In this document: in pieces, positions 56,677 through 64,000 of the stretch
Layout of the letters: each line of letters opens with the position of its first letter
Position numbering within the stretch: the stretch's first letter is position 1
Assembly: GCF_000428045.1 (NCBI RefSeq)
Contig: NZ_ATZE01000016.1
Span: 62,001 to 126,000, forward strand
Length of the DNA stretch: 64,000 nucleotides
Direction: 5' to 3'
Origin: Sedimenticola selenatireducens DSM 17993
GTDB taxonomy: Bacteria; Pseudomonadota; Gammaproteobacteria; Chromatiales; Chromatiaceae
Program-made: the position numbers and the translations under genes
The notes under the pieces: generated by a model
What the model saw: the letters and a program-made list of their open reading frames with translations, nothing else
Databases searched by the model: none
Told to the model about the DNA's origin: nothing

Positions 56677-57063
56677 ATGAAACAGATCACCGAACAATTG
56701 ACCGAATTGCCATCCCCAATAGAGGTGGACGGTAAACGGAAGATCAAACGCCATGGGCTATTGAGTCAGCGAGCGCTGGCACGGGAAAACCATGCATATG
56801 CAGCCACGGCGGGTGTAAGCAATAACTGTCAGAGCGGAGGATTTGTCCCGGCCTTTTATGACACCCTGTCGGATTGCAGTGTTATTTCCCGTTACGCCGA
56901 CGGCAGCCCGGCACCCATTCATCTGCTGGACGGCGTTCCAGTCGAGTGGGTTTCAGGCTATGACGCAGAGGGTCATGTAGCTGCCCTGCGCCCCGGTGTG
57001 ATATCCGGCTTCCTGCGGGCTGGGCGTTTCTACACCCGAGAACAGGTGGCGAACGCCGGTTGA
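56677..57063 (+). CDS. hypothetical protein
   Basis: This 128-residue protein is of no family I recognise. The ATG at 56677 has AGGAG 8 bases upstream. The frame is open to 56530, but that upstream part contains a chance hydrophobic stretch and lacks a ribosome-binding site. The protein has a basic N-terminal third (DGKRKIKRHGLLSQRALAREN), two cysteines (in SNNCQSGG and LSDCSVIS), and a C-terminal globular half (WVSGYDAEGHVAALRPGVISGFLRAGRFYT). It is soluble with no signal peptide. It is convergent with tcdA. Confidence 0.6.
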   Translation: MKQITEQLTELPSPIEVDGKRKIKRHGLLSQRALARENHAYAATAGVSNNCQSGGFVPAFYDTLSDCSVISRYADGSPAPIHLLDGVPVEWVSGYDAEGHVAALRPGVISGFLRAGRFYTREQVANAG

Positions 57064-57077
57064 TCAGCCCCCGGAAC

Positions 57078-57860
57078 TCAAGAGCGGGTGCGAATCGCCA
57101 ATCTCTTCAACACATGTGCGGTGGCCACCATGGCAAAAGTCGTCGTAACCGTCATGGCCGAACCAAAACCGCCGCAGTGCAGACCCGCGCCAACACTCCC
57201 TCCTTCCGGCTTTACGCTACATACCTCCCCCCTGCCATCCGGGTAGACCTGCTGCTCGTCCGAGTAGACACAGGGGACATCGAACCGCCGCTTGGGATTT
57301 TTTGGGAAGTCATACTCCTTGCGCAATAGCTTCCGGGTCTTGGCCAGCAGCGGATCATGCTGGGTCTTGTAGAGATCGGTCAGACGGATCTTCAGCGGCT
57401 CGGTCTGACCACCTGCGCCGCCCACGGTGATGATACGGATCTTGTTTCTGCGACAATGGGCAATCAGCGCGGCCTTGGTCTTAAAAGCATCAATGCAATC
57501 CACCAGATAGTCGTATTGGTTGCCGATCAAGCGCTCCAGATTGTCAATCTCAACAAACTCTTCCCAGGTGATAATCCTGCATTCAGGATTGATTCCCTGA
57601 ATACGCTCAGCCATGGCATCCACCTTGGCGCGGCCAAACTGACCCTCCAGGGCATGGATCTGTCGATTGACATTGGATTCCGCCACATTGTCCAGATCGA
57701 TCAAGGTCAGGGTCCCCACCCCACTGCGGGCCAGCGCTTCCGCTACCCAGGAGCCGACTCCGCCGATGCCCACGACGCAGACATGCGACTCGGCAAAACC
57801 GCGGAGTCCCGCCTCGCCATAGAGTCTTGCTATACCACCAAATCGTCTTGCGTAATCCAT
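57078..57860 (-). CDS. tcdA: tRNA threonylcarbamoyladenosine dehydratase
   Basis: This 260-residue E1-like enzyme cyclises the t6A37 side chain of ANN-decoding tRNAs with ATP. The adenylation motif is GIGGVGSWVAEALARSGVGTLTLIDLDNVAESNVNRQ, and the DCIDAFKTKAALIAHCRRNK block and the closing SVGAGLHCGGFGSAMTVTTTFAM membrane-associating segment are typical of TcdA (CsdL). The gene stands alone, divergent from the TetR regulator. Confidence 0.94.
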   Translation of the reverse strand: MDYARRFGGIARLYGEAGLRGFAESHVCVVGIGGVGSWVAEALARSGVGTLTLIDLDNVAESNVNRQIHALEGQFGRAKVDAMAERIQGINPECRIITWEEFVEIDNLERLIGNQYDYLVDCIDAFKTKAALIAHCRRNKIRIITVGGAGGQTEPLKIRLTDLYKTQHDPLLAKTRKLLRKEYDFPKNPKRRFDVPCVYSDEQQVYPDGRGEVCSVKPEGGSVGAGLHCGGFGSAMTVTTTFAMVATAHVLKRLAIRTRS

Positions 57861-57960
57861 CGGCTACCTGACTGATTAATCATCACGCCGGTCATTGGTT
57901 TCTCCAGGCCCGGTCGAGGGGCCCATTCTAAGTGGCCTGACACAATATCCCAACAACTGA

Positions 57961-57990
57961 TTGACCCGGCTTCACGCCCTGGGATATGGT
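57961..57990 (+). promoter_or_regulatory. promoter of the TetR-family regulator gene
   Basis: TTGACC (57961-57966), an 18-bp spacer and TATGGT (57985-57990) predict a start of transcription near 57997, only about 25 bases before the ATG. The operator at 57991-58012 covers the start point. Confidence 0.65.
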
Positions 57991-58012
57991 AAATATACCG
58001 AACGGTATATTT
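57991..58012. promoter_or_regulatory. TetR-type operator 1
   Basis: AAATATACCG and CGGTATATTT are perfect 10-bp inverted arms around AA. The site lies at the predicted transcription start of the regulator gene, fitting autorepression. Confidence 0.78.
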
Positions 58013-58021
58013 TTCTAGTCT

Positions 58022-58618
58022 ATGGAAACCAAAGGCGAACGCACACGACAACTCATTATCGAGAAATCACTACAACTTTTCTCCGTAAAGGGTTATCACA
58101 GCACATCTATTTCAAATATTTTGGACGCGACAGGCCTGACCAAAGGGGGGCTGTATGGTCACTTCGAAAGCAAAGAGGCGATCTGGTATGCCATCTATGA
58201 CGAGGCGGTAAGGCGCTGGCGCCGCGTAGTGTTTGACGGGGTTCACGACATTACCGACCCACTCCGGCGGATCGAAAAGGTGATTGAAAACGACCTGATG
58301 AACTATCTGGGCAAGGATATCTTTGAGGGGGGGTGCTTCTTCCTGAATGCCCTGGTGGAGCTCTCGGGTCAGTCACTGGAGATGAGCCGTCACATGCTGC
58401 GCGGATTCATCGGCTTTTCCAAACTGCTGCAGCAGTGGCTGGTGCAAGCGGAGTCGCAGGGGCAGATCCAGTCCGGCCTGAATCATCGTGAAATTGCCAA
58501 TTTTATCTTTATCTCGCTGAATGGCGCGGCCGCCCTCTACGCCGTCACCCGGGACGACAGCGTGCTTAAACAGACGACCTCGCAGCTTCATCGTTACGTC
58601 CGACAACTGGAAGCCTGA
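58022..58618 (+). CDS. TetR-family transcriptional regulator
   Basis: This 198-residue repressor has an N-terminal helix-turn-helix of TetR type (IIEKSLQLFSVKGYHSTSISNILDATGLTKGGLYGHFESKEAIWYAIYDEA, about 12-62). Its all-helical ligand-binding domain includes a CFFLNALVELS block found in TetR_C_15/AcrR-like regulators. No Shine-Dalgarno is visible, and the operator occupies the short leader. A second, similar operator precedes the M24 peptidase gene, which it probably controls together with the DUF2520 gene. The effector is unknown. Confidence 0.9.
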   Translation: METKGERTRQLIIEKSLQLFSVKGYHSTSISNILDATGLTKGGLYGHFESKEAIWYAIYDEAVRRWRRVVFDGVHDITDPLRRIEKVIENDLMNYLGKDIFEGGCFFLNALVELSGQSLEMSRHMLRGFIGFSKLLQQWLVQAESQGQIQSGLNHREIANFIFISLNGAAALYAVTRDDSVLKQTTSQLHRYVRQLEA

Positions 58619-58651
58619 TTCCATCGACAACGAAAGCGAGAGACACAATCA

Positions 58652-58673
58652 AAATATACCTTTCGGTTTATTT
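58652..58673. promoter_or_regulatory. TetR-type operator 2
   Basis: AAATATACC, a four-base spacer and GGTTTATTT form the same 22-bp layout as operator 1, with one arm changed at one base. TATACA at 58674-58679 just downstream could be a -10. The site lies between the regulator and the M24 peptidase gene. Confidence 0.72.
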
Positions 58674-58741
58674 TATACAGAACACGCGGCGCGCCTGAAC
58701 AGGCCGCGATTTACAGAGATATTTGCTGACAGGACATTGCC

Positions 58742-59926
58742 ATGAGTCGACATCTGGAGCGTATTAAAATATTCCAGCGCGAGCTGATCAATCAGGGCCT
58801 TGGAGCCGCCCTGCTCTTCTACTCGCGGGATATCTTCTACTATACCGGTATTGCCCAACCGGCCTTTCTCGCCGTATTTCCAGACGACTACCGACTGTTT
58901 GTACGTAGCGGCTATCCCTATGCCGTACAGACCGCCGGTATCGAGGCTTCTCACATCAGTGAGGAACGCCGCCTCGACTTCATCTACCAGGAGTACTTCT
59001 CCTATCTCTGGAACAAGCGCCTGGGCATTGAACTGGACCTGTTACCGGCCAACAACTACCTGGCCTACCAGAAGTTATTCCAGGGTTTCGAACTGCAGGA
59101 CGTATCCCCGCTGATCCTTAAGCAACGGACTGTCAAGACGCCCTATGAAATCGAGCAGATCCGCCGCGCCTGCAGGGTGGTCGAAACGGGTCAGCAGGCG
59201 ATACAGCAGGGGCTGAGACCCGGTATCACCGAACTGGAACTCTCCGCCGTAATCGAGAACAGCCATCGTCTGGCCGGGCATGAGGGGGGCATCTTTCTGC
59301 GCCATCCCGACTTGCCATTGGGCATGGGACCAATCAGTTCCGGGGCCAACCTGGGTGATTTCACCGGCCTGGTCTACTCTGTCTCCGGCGTTGGACTGAG
59401 CACCGCCCTGCCGATTGGCCCCTCCAACCGGATTATTGATGATGGTGACCCGGTGGTGGTGGATATCCCGAGCATGGTGAACGGCTACCATGCCGACCAG
59501 TCCCGCACCTACGTCGCCGGCAGGGCAACTCCCCGATTGAAGGGATTGTATGCCGATCTGCGCGAGATTTCCGACTATGTCATCGACACAATAAAACCGG
59601 GTATGGGCTGTGATCAGGTCTATGATCTGGCAGTGGAAAAGGCAGCCGAGATGCGGGTCGAGGAGCAGTTCCTCAGATTTACCGGTGACAGCCACTGCCG
59701 GCTGATCGGTCATGGGGTCGGTATCGAAGTGAACGAGCCACCGGTGCTGATTGCCAACAACCGGGCCACCATTCCCGACAGCTGTGTACTGGCCATTGAG
59801 ATGCACATGCTGGACAAGCGCGCCGGCGTGGTCAAAATAGAGGATACCGTGCTGATCAGCAGTGCGGGCAATGAAATTTTGACCAAGGCATCGCGGGACC
59901 TGATCGAGACCGCCGCCGCGAGTTGA
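58742..59926 (+). CDS. M24-family metallopeptidase (Xaa-Pro aminopeptidase/creatinase-like)
   Basis: This 394-residue pita-bread-fold enzyme has an N-terminal creatinase domain (about 1-130) and a C-terminal metal-binding domain. The five ligands appear as the two aspartates in VVDIPSMVNGYHADQSRTYV, the histidine in LIGHGVGIEVNEPP, and glutamates in LAIEMHML and VKIEDTVLI. It probably hydrolyses a peptide or amide with proline or an N-methyl amide; specificity is unknown. AGGA precedes the ATG. It follows a TetR operator and is 12 bp before the DUF2520 gene, forming a two-gene operon. Confidence 0.87.
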   Translation: MSRHLERIKIFQRELINQGLGAALLFYSRDIFYYTGIAQPAFLAVFPDDYRLFVRSGYPYAVQTAGIEASHISEERRLDFIYQEYFSYLWNKRLGIELDLLPANNYLAYQKLFQGFELQDVSPLILKQRTVKTPYEIEQIRRACRVVETGQQAIQQGLRPGITELELSAVIENSHRLAGHEGGIFLRHPDLPLGMGPISSGANLGDFTGLVYSVSGVGLSTALPIGPSNRIIDDGDPVVVDIPSMVNGYHADQSRTYVAGRATPRLKGLYADLREISDYVIDTIKPGMGCDQVYDLAVEKAAEMRVEEQFLRFTGDSHCRLIGHGVGIEVNEPPVLIANNRATIPDSCVLAIEMHMLDKRAGVVKIEDTVLISSAGNEILTKASRDLIETAAAS

Positions 59927-59938
59927 GCAGGAGCGAAA

Positions 59939-60841
59939 ATGTCAAAAGAGCGGATTGCACTGGTCGGCGCAGGTGCAGCGGGTAGCGCACTACTGCTGGC
60001 GCTGCATCGGGCCGGCTACCCCATTGCCGGCGTGGCCAGTCGGACACTGGAGTCGGCACGACGCTGCGCCGCACTAATCGGCGACCCGCCCGCCACCAGC
60101 GACCCGGCACCGGTCGTGGTCAACGCCGACATCATCATACTCGCCACCCCGGACGGCCAGATTGAACCGGCCTGCCACGCCATTGCCGACCAGGGCGTCA
60201 TCCGGCCCGGCCAGCTGTTTCTCCATCTCAGTGGCGCACTCACCTCCAATGTCCTCGAACCGGCACGGCACAAAGGCGCCGAAGTGCTCTCCCTGCACCC
60301 GATCCAGGCGCTGGCCGACCCGCAGAAAGGAGCGGAACTGTTGCGGGGGAGCTGGTTCTGCCTGGAGGGAACCACACCGGCCATCACCCGGGGTGAAGCC
60401 CTGGTCAATGCCCTGCAGGGAGAAACCCTCGTCATACCGGCTGAAAAGAAGGCACTCTATCACGCGTCCCTCTGTGTCGCCGCCAACTACCTGGTCACCA
60501 TCGAGTCCATTGCCGTCACCCTGCTGGAGCAGATCGGCATTGAACGGCAAGCCGGCCTCAAGGCAATACTGCCGCTAATCGCCGGCAGTGTGGAAAACCT
60601 GGTCCATTCCGGCCTACCCGACGCGTTGACCGGACCTATCAGCCGGGGCGACACGGCAACCATCACACAGCATATCGACAGTTTGCGGGAGATCCAGCCG
60701 GCCTATCAGGCGATCTATCGGATGCTCGGAAAAGAGACCGTGGAGCTGGCCCTGGAGAAAGGCGGGCTGGATCAGGAGCAGGCTGAGCAGATCCGGCTGC
60801 TGCTCACCCCGCAACCGCCGGATGCGTGCCTGATCAGTTGA
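59939..60841 (+). CDS. DUF2520 / Rossmann-like oxidoreductase family protein
   Basis: This 300-residue protein has an N-terminal NAD(P)-binding fold (RIALVGAGAAGSALLLALHRAGYPIAGVASRT, glycine motif at about 10-15) and a C-terminal helical DUF2520 domain (SLHPIQALADPQKGAELLRGSWFCLEG, ALYHASLCVAANYLVTIESIA). The architecture resembles pyrroline-carboxylate or ketopantoate reductases, but the family has no agreed reaction. AGGAG sits six bases before the ATG. It starts 12 bp after the M24 peptidase gene, so the pair may act on one peptide- or amino-acid-like substrate. Confidence 0.83.
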   Translation: MSKERIALVGAGAAGSALLLALHRAGYPIAGVASRTLESARRCAALIGDPPATSDPAPVVVNADIIILATPDGQIEPACHAIADQGVIRPGQLFLHLSGALTSNVLEPARHKGAEVLSLHPIQALADPQKGAELLRGSWFCLEGTTPAITRGEALVNALQGETLVIPAEKKALYHASLCVAANYLVTIESIAVTLLEQIGIERQAGLKAILPLIAGSVENLVHSGLPDALTGPISRGDTATITQHIDSLREIQPAYQAIYRMLGKETVELALEKGGLDQEQAEQIRLLLTPQPPDACLIS

Positions 60842-60891
60842 GATTCAGGCCATGGGACCGCCGGTAAGTCTTCAACACGAGACGATTGACC

Positions 60892-60918
60892 TGTAGGAGG
60901 CCCGCCCGCGGGCCGATT
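60892..60918. repeat. REP-type repeat, family A, copy 2
   Basis: TGTAGGAGGCCCGCCCGCGG followed by GCCGATT repeats the element at 6005-6031 with one additional base in the middle. It lies between convergent genes. Confidence 0.7.
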
Positions 60919-60959
60919 CACCGTGACACCGCCGTTCGTAGCAGGACGGGACGGAGCAG

Positions 60960-62912
60960 TCAGAACCCCTCGAACACACTCTGGGTGCCGTTTTTCCTTG
61001 CATCGCTGACATTGCTATCCATGATGAAGTCGAGGAACTCCGCTTCATCCAGTGGCTGACACAACATATAGCCCTGGAAGCAGTGGCAACCGCGCTTGCG
61101 CAGAAAATCAAATTCACGGCTGTTCTCAACCCCCTCGGCCACCACGCTCAACCCGAGCTTGGAGGCCATGGTGATAATCGCCTCGACAATACTTACTGTC
61201 TCCGGATCGCTGATGATGTCGTTGACGAATGAGCGGTCGATCTTGATCTCATCCAACGGCAGTCGTTTCAGGTAGGCCATGGAGGAGTAGCCGGTACCGA
61301 AATCATCAATCGAGAAGCGCACACCCAGGCTTTTCAGATCGAGCATTTTTGCCATCACCTCGTCTAGGTTGGTGACCAGCATGTTTTCGGTCAACTCCAG
61401 GGTCAGGCGCGTGGGATTGGCACCGCTGGTTTTCAGGAAGTGCGCCACCTGCATGGCGAAGTCGGCCTGCTGGAACTGCTGGGGGCTGATATTGACCGAG
61501 AGGTGGATAGGTCCCGCCTCGGCATACTCATCGGCAATTTTACGCAGCAGATTGCAGGAGACTTCCAGCACCCGGTTACCGAGCGAGGTGATGATACCGA
61601 TATCCTCCGCCACCGGAATGAACTCGGCCGGCATGATCAGGCCACGGGTCGGATGCTCCCAACGCAACAGCGCCTCGGCACCCAGGGTGTTGCCGGAGAA
61701 GTCGTGCTTCGGTTGCCAGAGGATCTTCAGTTCGTTGCGTTCCAGGGCCTGACGCAGATCGTTCTGCATCTGCAACTGCTCTTCGGAACTCTTGTGCATA
61801 CTGGGCAGGAAGAAACGCACGGTGTTGCGCCCGGCCTCCTTGGCTCGATACATGGCGGTATCCGCCTGCATCAGGACATCATCTGCGGTCTCACCATTCT
61901 GAGGGAACAGCGAGACACCGATGCTGGTGGTGGCATAGAGGCGATGGCCGTGCACTTCGTAGGGTTCCGAGAGCGCCGCCAGCACCTTGTTCGCCGCTAT
62001 ATCCACCTGATGGGTAAACTCGTCGAGCACGGCACTCTCCTCCGCCAGCAGCAGGACAAACTCATCGCCGCCCAGGCGAGCCGCTGTATCCTCCCTGCGC
62101 AGACAATCGGTAAGGCGTCTCGCCACTTGTTGCAGCAAGGCATCACCGATGGGGTGACCCAGTGTGTCGTTGATGGTCTTGAAATTATCCAGGTCGAGAA
62201 ACAACAGTGCGCCGATACGGTCATGACGCCGGCAGCGAGCCAGCATCTGATTCAGCCGGTCCAGCAGCAGACGCCGATTGGGCAGATCGGTCAGGGGATC
62301 ATAGGTCGCCTGATACTCCACCAGTTCCTGGGCCTGCCGCTGTTTGGTGACGTCACGAAAACTCCAGACCCTTCCCACGATCTCCCCTTCGATCAACTGC
62401 GGGTGTGAGCGGCTCTCGAAGATCCGTCCGTCGGTAAAGCGCAGGATATCCCTTGTCGCCTCATCGGTATGGGACAACTGATCACGGATGCGATGAATGA
62501 ACCGTTCCCCATTCTCCATCAGCGGTGCGGTGAAAGCGCGCAACCAGCCCTTTTTATCATCCCGGTCGAGCGTCTGGGGTATCTCCCAAAGGGTCACGAA
62601 CTTGGTGTTATAAATCACCACTCGCAGATCATTGTCGAGCACCAGAATACCGTCGGTGGTGGAGTTGAGGGTCGCCTTCAGCAGGGAGATGATCTCCTGC
62701 AACTGATGCACATCGGCCTGCTCGGTGGTGGCCAGAGGCCAGAGGCCCTCAACATGGGTAGTGGATCGGACATTCTCCAGGCTGTCCGGGCCACGGGAGA
62801 CCGACCTGGAAATTAGTGTATCCAGTTCATCCATTCTGTCGCCCAGAACCTCCAGTTCACTCCGGAGATCCGGCGCGACACTGCCGTCATCTGTCATATC
62901 CAATTCAGACAC
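60960..62912 (-). CDS. PAS-GGDEF-EAL cyclic di-GMP protein
   Basis: This 650-residue cytoplasmic protein has an N-terminal helical region (about 1-70), a PAS domain (about 75-195, LLKATLNSTTDGILVLDNDLRVVIYNTKFV), a GGDEF domain (about 205-370) with intact GGDEF at 281-285 and an RxxD I-site five residues before it, and an EAL domain (about 385-640). The EAL motif is at 413-415 in GAEALLRWEHP, with DDFGTGYSS and the ELTEN, KIDRSFV and AEGVE residues all kept. It could both make and degrade cyclic di-GMP; in such dual proteins one activity often regulates the other. No membrane span is seen. PAS ligand is unknown. Confidence 0.92.
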   Translation of the reverse strand: MSELDMTDDGSVAPDLRSELEVLGDRMDELDTLISRSVSRGPDSLENVRSTTHVEGLWPLATTEQADVHQLQEIISLLKATLNSTTDGILVLDNDLRVVIYNTKFVTLWEIPQTLDRDDKKGWLRAFTAPLMENGERFIHRIRDQLSHTDEATRDILRFTDGRIFESRSHPQLIEGEIVGRVWSFRDVTKQRQAQELVEYQATYDPLTDLPNRRLLLDRLNQMLARCRRHDRIGALLFLDLDNFKTINDTLGHPIGDALLQQVARRLTDCLRREDTAARLGGDEFVLLLAEESAVLDEFTHQVDIAANKVLAALSEPYEVHGHRLYATTSIGVSLFPQNGETADDVLMQADTAMYRAKEAGRNTVRFFLPSMHKSSEEQLQMQNDLRQALERNELKILWQPKHDFSGNTLGAEALLRWEHPTRGLIMPAEFIPVAEDIGIITSLGNRVLEVSCNLLRKIADEYAEAGPIHLSVNISPQQFQQADFAMQVAHFLKTSGANPTRLTLELTENMLVTNLDEVMAKMLDLKSLGVRFSIDDFGTGYSSMAYLKRLPLDEIKIDRSFVNDIISDPETVSIVEAIITMASKLGLSVVAEGVENSREFDFLRKRGCHCFQGYMLCQPLDEAEFLDFIMDSNVSDARKNGTQSVFEGF

Positions 62913-63236
62913 GCGCTTCCCTCATCTGACAGGTCCGGTCAGATTCTCTGATCCCAGGGGTTATCCATAGCATAGGAACATGGCAGGCCATTGACTCCTT
63001 TACTGGAAATCAACGGCCTGCCACATTATCGTTGTTAAACCCCGGAGATCCGAATCGCTATTCCGTCCCTCTCTATAATTTGTGCGGTTATTGTTTGACC
63101 TTCACTAAAAGGTCAATATTGTTGTTATGCCTGTTTTGCGGGAGCAATAAACCAAATAAACTCTATGACCAGTACAGGGTGGATCCAATCCGGACTCCGC
63201 CGAATGGCTACATAACCCCGACAAAACTGGTCCCCC
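62913..63236. other. divergent intergenic region with inverted repeat
   Basis: This 324-bp region lies between the PAS-GGDEF-EAL gene (minus) and the PLP-enzyme gene (plus). It contains the inverted repeat TTGACCTT (63095-63102) / AAGGTCAA (63109-63116) and a TATAAT at 63074-63079. TTGACC with TATTGT (63117-63122) after 16 bp could be a promoter overlapped by the repeat, facing the PLP-enzyme gene. No gene is convincing. Confidence 0.5.
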
Positions 63237-64000
63237 ATGAGTTTTCCCGAGCCTCTCCAACAGTTTATCGGCAACCGACTGGATCGGGAGCTGAACTGGA
63301 AAAGCCGCTGCCATCCCCTGTACGGGTATCTGCCGCGGTACTCTTCCACCCCGCTGTTCATCAAGCGTGAGGATGAACTCAACGCCAATGCGGTCGGAAC
63401 CAAGTATCGAAAATACCTCAGCCTGATCCCGGCCCTAGAGCATAGCGGCAACGAGCGGATAATCTTGATAGGTAGTGCACATTCCAATAATGTGGTTGGG
63501 CTCGCTCAGCTGCTTCGGAGTCGTGGCATTGATGTCTCCGCCCTGATAAAAGCGCCTGGCAACAAACAGTTAGTTGGAAATCACTTACTCCTCACCATGC
63601 TGTTGCCGCATGACAGAATGCATTATGTCAGCCATCCGGACTGGCCGCGGGTGGAAGAGATCGCGGAACAACTGGTTGCCCGACTGAAACAGCAGGGCAT
63701 CTCTGCCATGGTGATACCTGAAGGTGGCTATAGCGAAGCGGTACTGCCGGGCATCCTCACCCTGGCCGCCGACCTGCAGCGCAACGGCAAAGAGCTGGGC
63801 GTGGAATTCCAGGATATCTGGACCGACAGTGGCACCGGGATCAGTGCCATTGGTCTGCTACTTGGCATGCGGTTGCTTGGGATAACAAAGCCCCGTGTGC
63901 ATATCACCCACATTGCCGGTAATCCGGAGGAGTTCCAGCAGCGCTATGCACAGTTTGAACGCTGGCTGGAACAGCTGACGCAACAACCGCTGCCGGGAGC
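63237..64000 (+). CDS. PLP-dependent ACC deaminase/D-cysteine desulfhydrase-like protein (5' part)
   Basis: From the ATG at 63237 an open frame of about 254 codons runs off the window end. It begins MSFPEPLQQFIGNRLDRE and contains TPLFIKREDELNANAVGTKYRKYL, where the KREDE and TKYRK elements correspond to the substrate- and PLP-lysine region of D-cysteine desulfhydrase/ACC deaminase. GSAHSNNVVGLAQLLRSRG corresponds to their SNH cofactor loop. VIPEGGYSEAVLPG and WTDSGTGISAIGLLLGM follow the same family. It would eliminate or deaminate a small amino acid; the true substrate is unknown. The ribosome-binding site is poor and the C-terminus is missing. Confidence 0.75.
   Translation, partial: MSFPEPLQQFIGNRLDRELNWKSRCHPLYGYLPRYSSTPLFIKREDELNANAVGTKYRKYLSLIPALEHSGNERIILIGSAHSNNVVGLAQLLRSRGIDVSALIKAPGNKQLVGNHLLLTMLLPHDRMHYVSHPDWPRVEEIAEQLVARLKQQGISAMVIPEGGYSEAVLPGILTLAADLQRNGKELGVEFQDIWTDSGTGISAIGLLLGMRLLGITKPRVHITHIAGNPEEFQQRYAQFERWLEQLTQQPLPG

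Overview
This is a chromosomal window from a free-living or facultatively symbiotic gammaproteobacterium of medium-high GC content. The evidence is housekeeping genes of clear gammaproteobacterial type (pcnB-folK-panB-panC order, valS, asnS, cheV, msrPQ, tdh-kbl) and a MerR-family LiuR regulator with its palindromic operators. A Chromatiales or Sedimenticola-like sulfur-oxidiser relative is my guess only. I see no prophage, insertion sequence, integron or CRISPR array. The window looks like core and lineage-specific chromosome with scattered REP-type hairpin repeats, most of them between convergent genes.

Region 1 (1-20 kb) is a branched-chain and short-chain acyl-CoA catabolic island. It holds isovaleryl-CoA dehydrogenase (partial, minus strand), the regulator LiuR, fused B12-dependent isobutyryl-CoA mutase IcmF, 3-hydroxybutyryl-CoA dehydrogenase, a crotonase, a membrane diguanylate cyclase and a tandem UspA protein. 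These are followed by a transporter/activation operon: long-chain-type acyl-CoA synthetase, LivG-H-M-K-F ABC transporter and a PaaK-like ligase. A family III CoA-transferase comes last. Six copies of a 16-bp palindrome (ACGTTTACGTAAACGT or near-matches) sit before liuA, between liuR and icmF (two), before uspA, and before the synthetase/ABC operon (two). They define a local LiuR regulon. Read together, the genes suggest import and activation of branched or aromatic acids, leucine-type oxidation through LiuA, and a B12 route taking isobutyryl-CoA through butyryl-CoA and crotonyl-CoA to acetoacetyl-CoA.

Region 2 (20-33 kb) has a MaoC hydratase with a Nudix/metallo-beta-lactamase fusion, the periplasmic methionine sulfoxide repair operon msrP-msrQ with a DUF1223 thiol protein, threonine catabolism (tdh-kbl), a J-domain protein, a TANGO2-like protein, a LysM-FecR envelope protein next to an ECF sigma factor, an ArsP-type permease with a thioredoxin-like partner, and a small membrane protein.

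Region 3 (33-46 kb) has asnS, an unknown membrane protein, cheV, a large unknown helical protein, a histone-deacetylase-family enzyme, a GT5 glycogen-synthase-like protein that has lost its key catalytic motifs, gabD, and an MscS channel coupled to a Sel1/SPOR protein.

Region 4 (46-64 kb) has pcnB-folK-deoxynucleoside kinase-panB-panC, where pcnB has no ATG, GTG or TTG start upstream of its essential motif. It continues with tRNA-Glu(CTC), a TVP38-flavin reductase fusion, valS, small conserved proteins, tcdA, a TetR regulator with matching operators before itself and an M24 peptidase/DUF2520 pair, a PAS-GGDEF-EAL protein, and the 5' part of a PLP-dependent deaminase-like gene running off the window.
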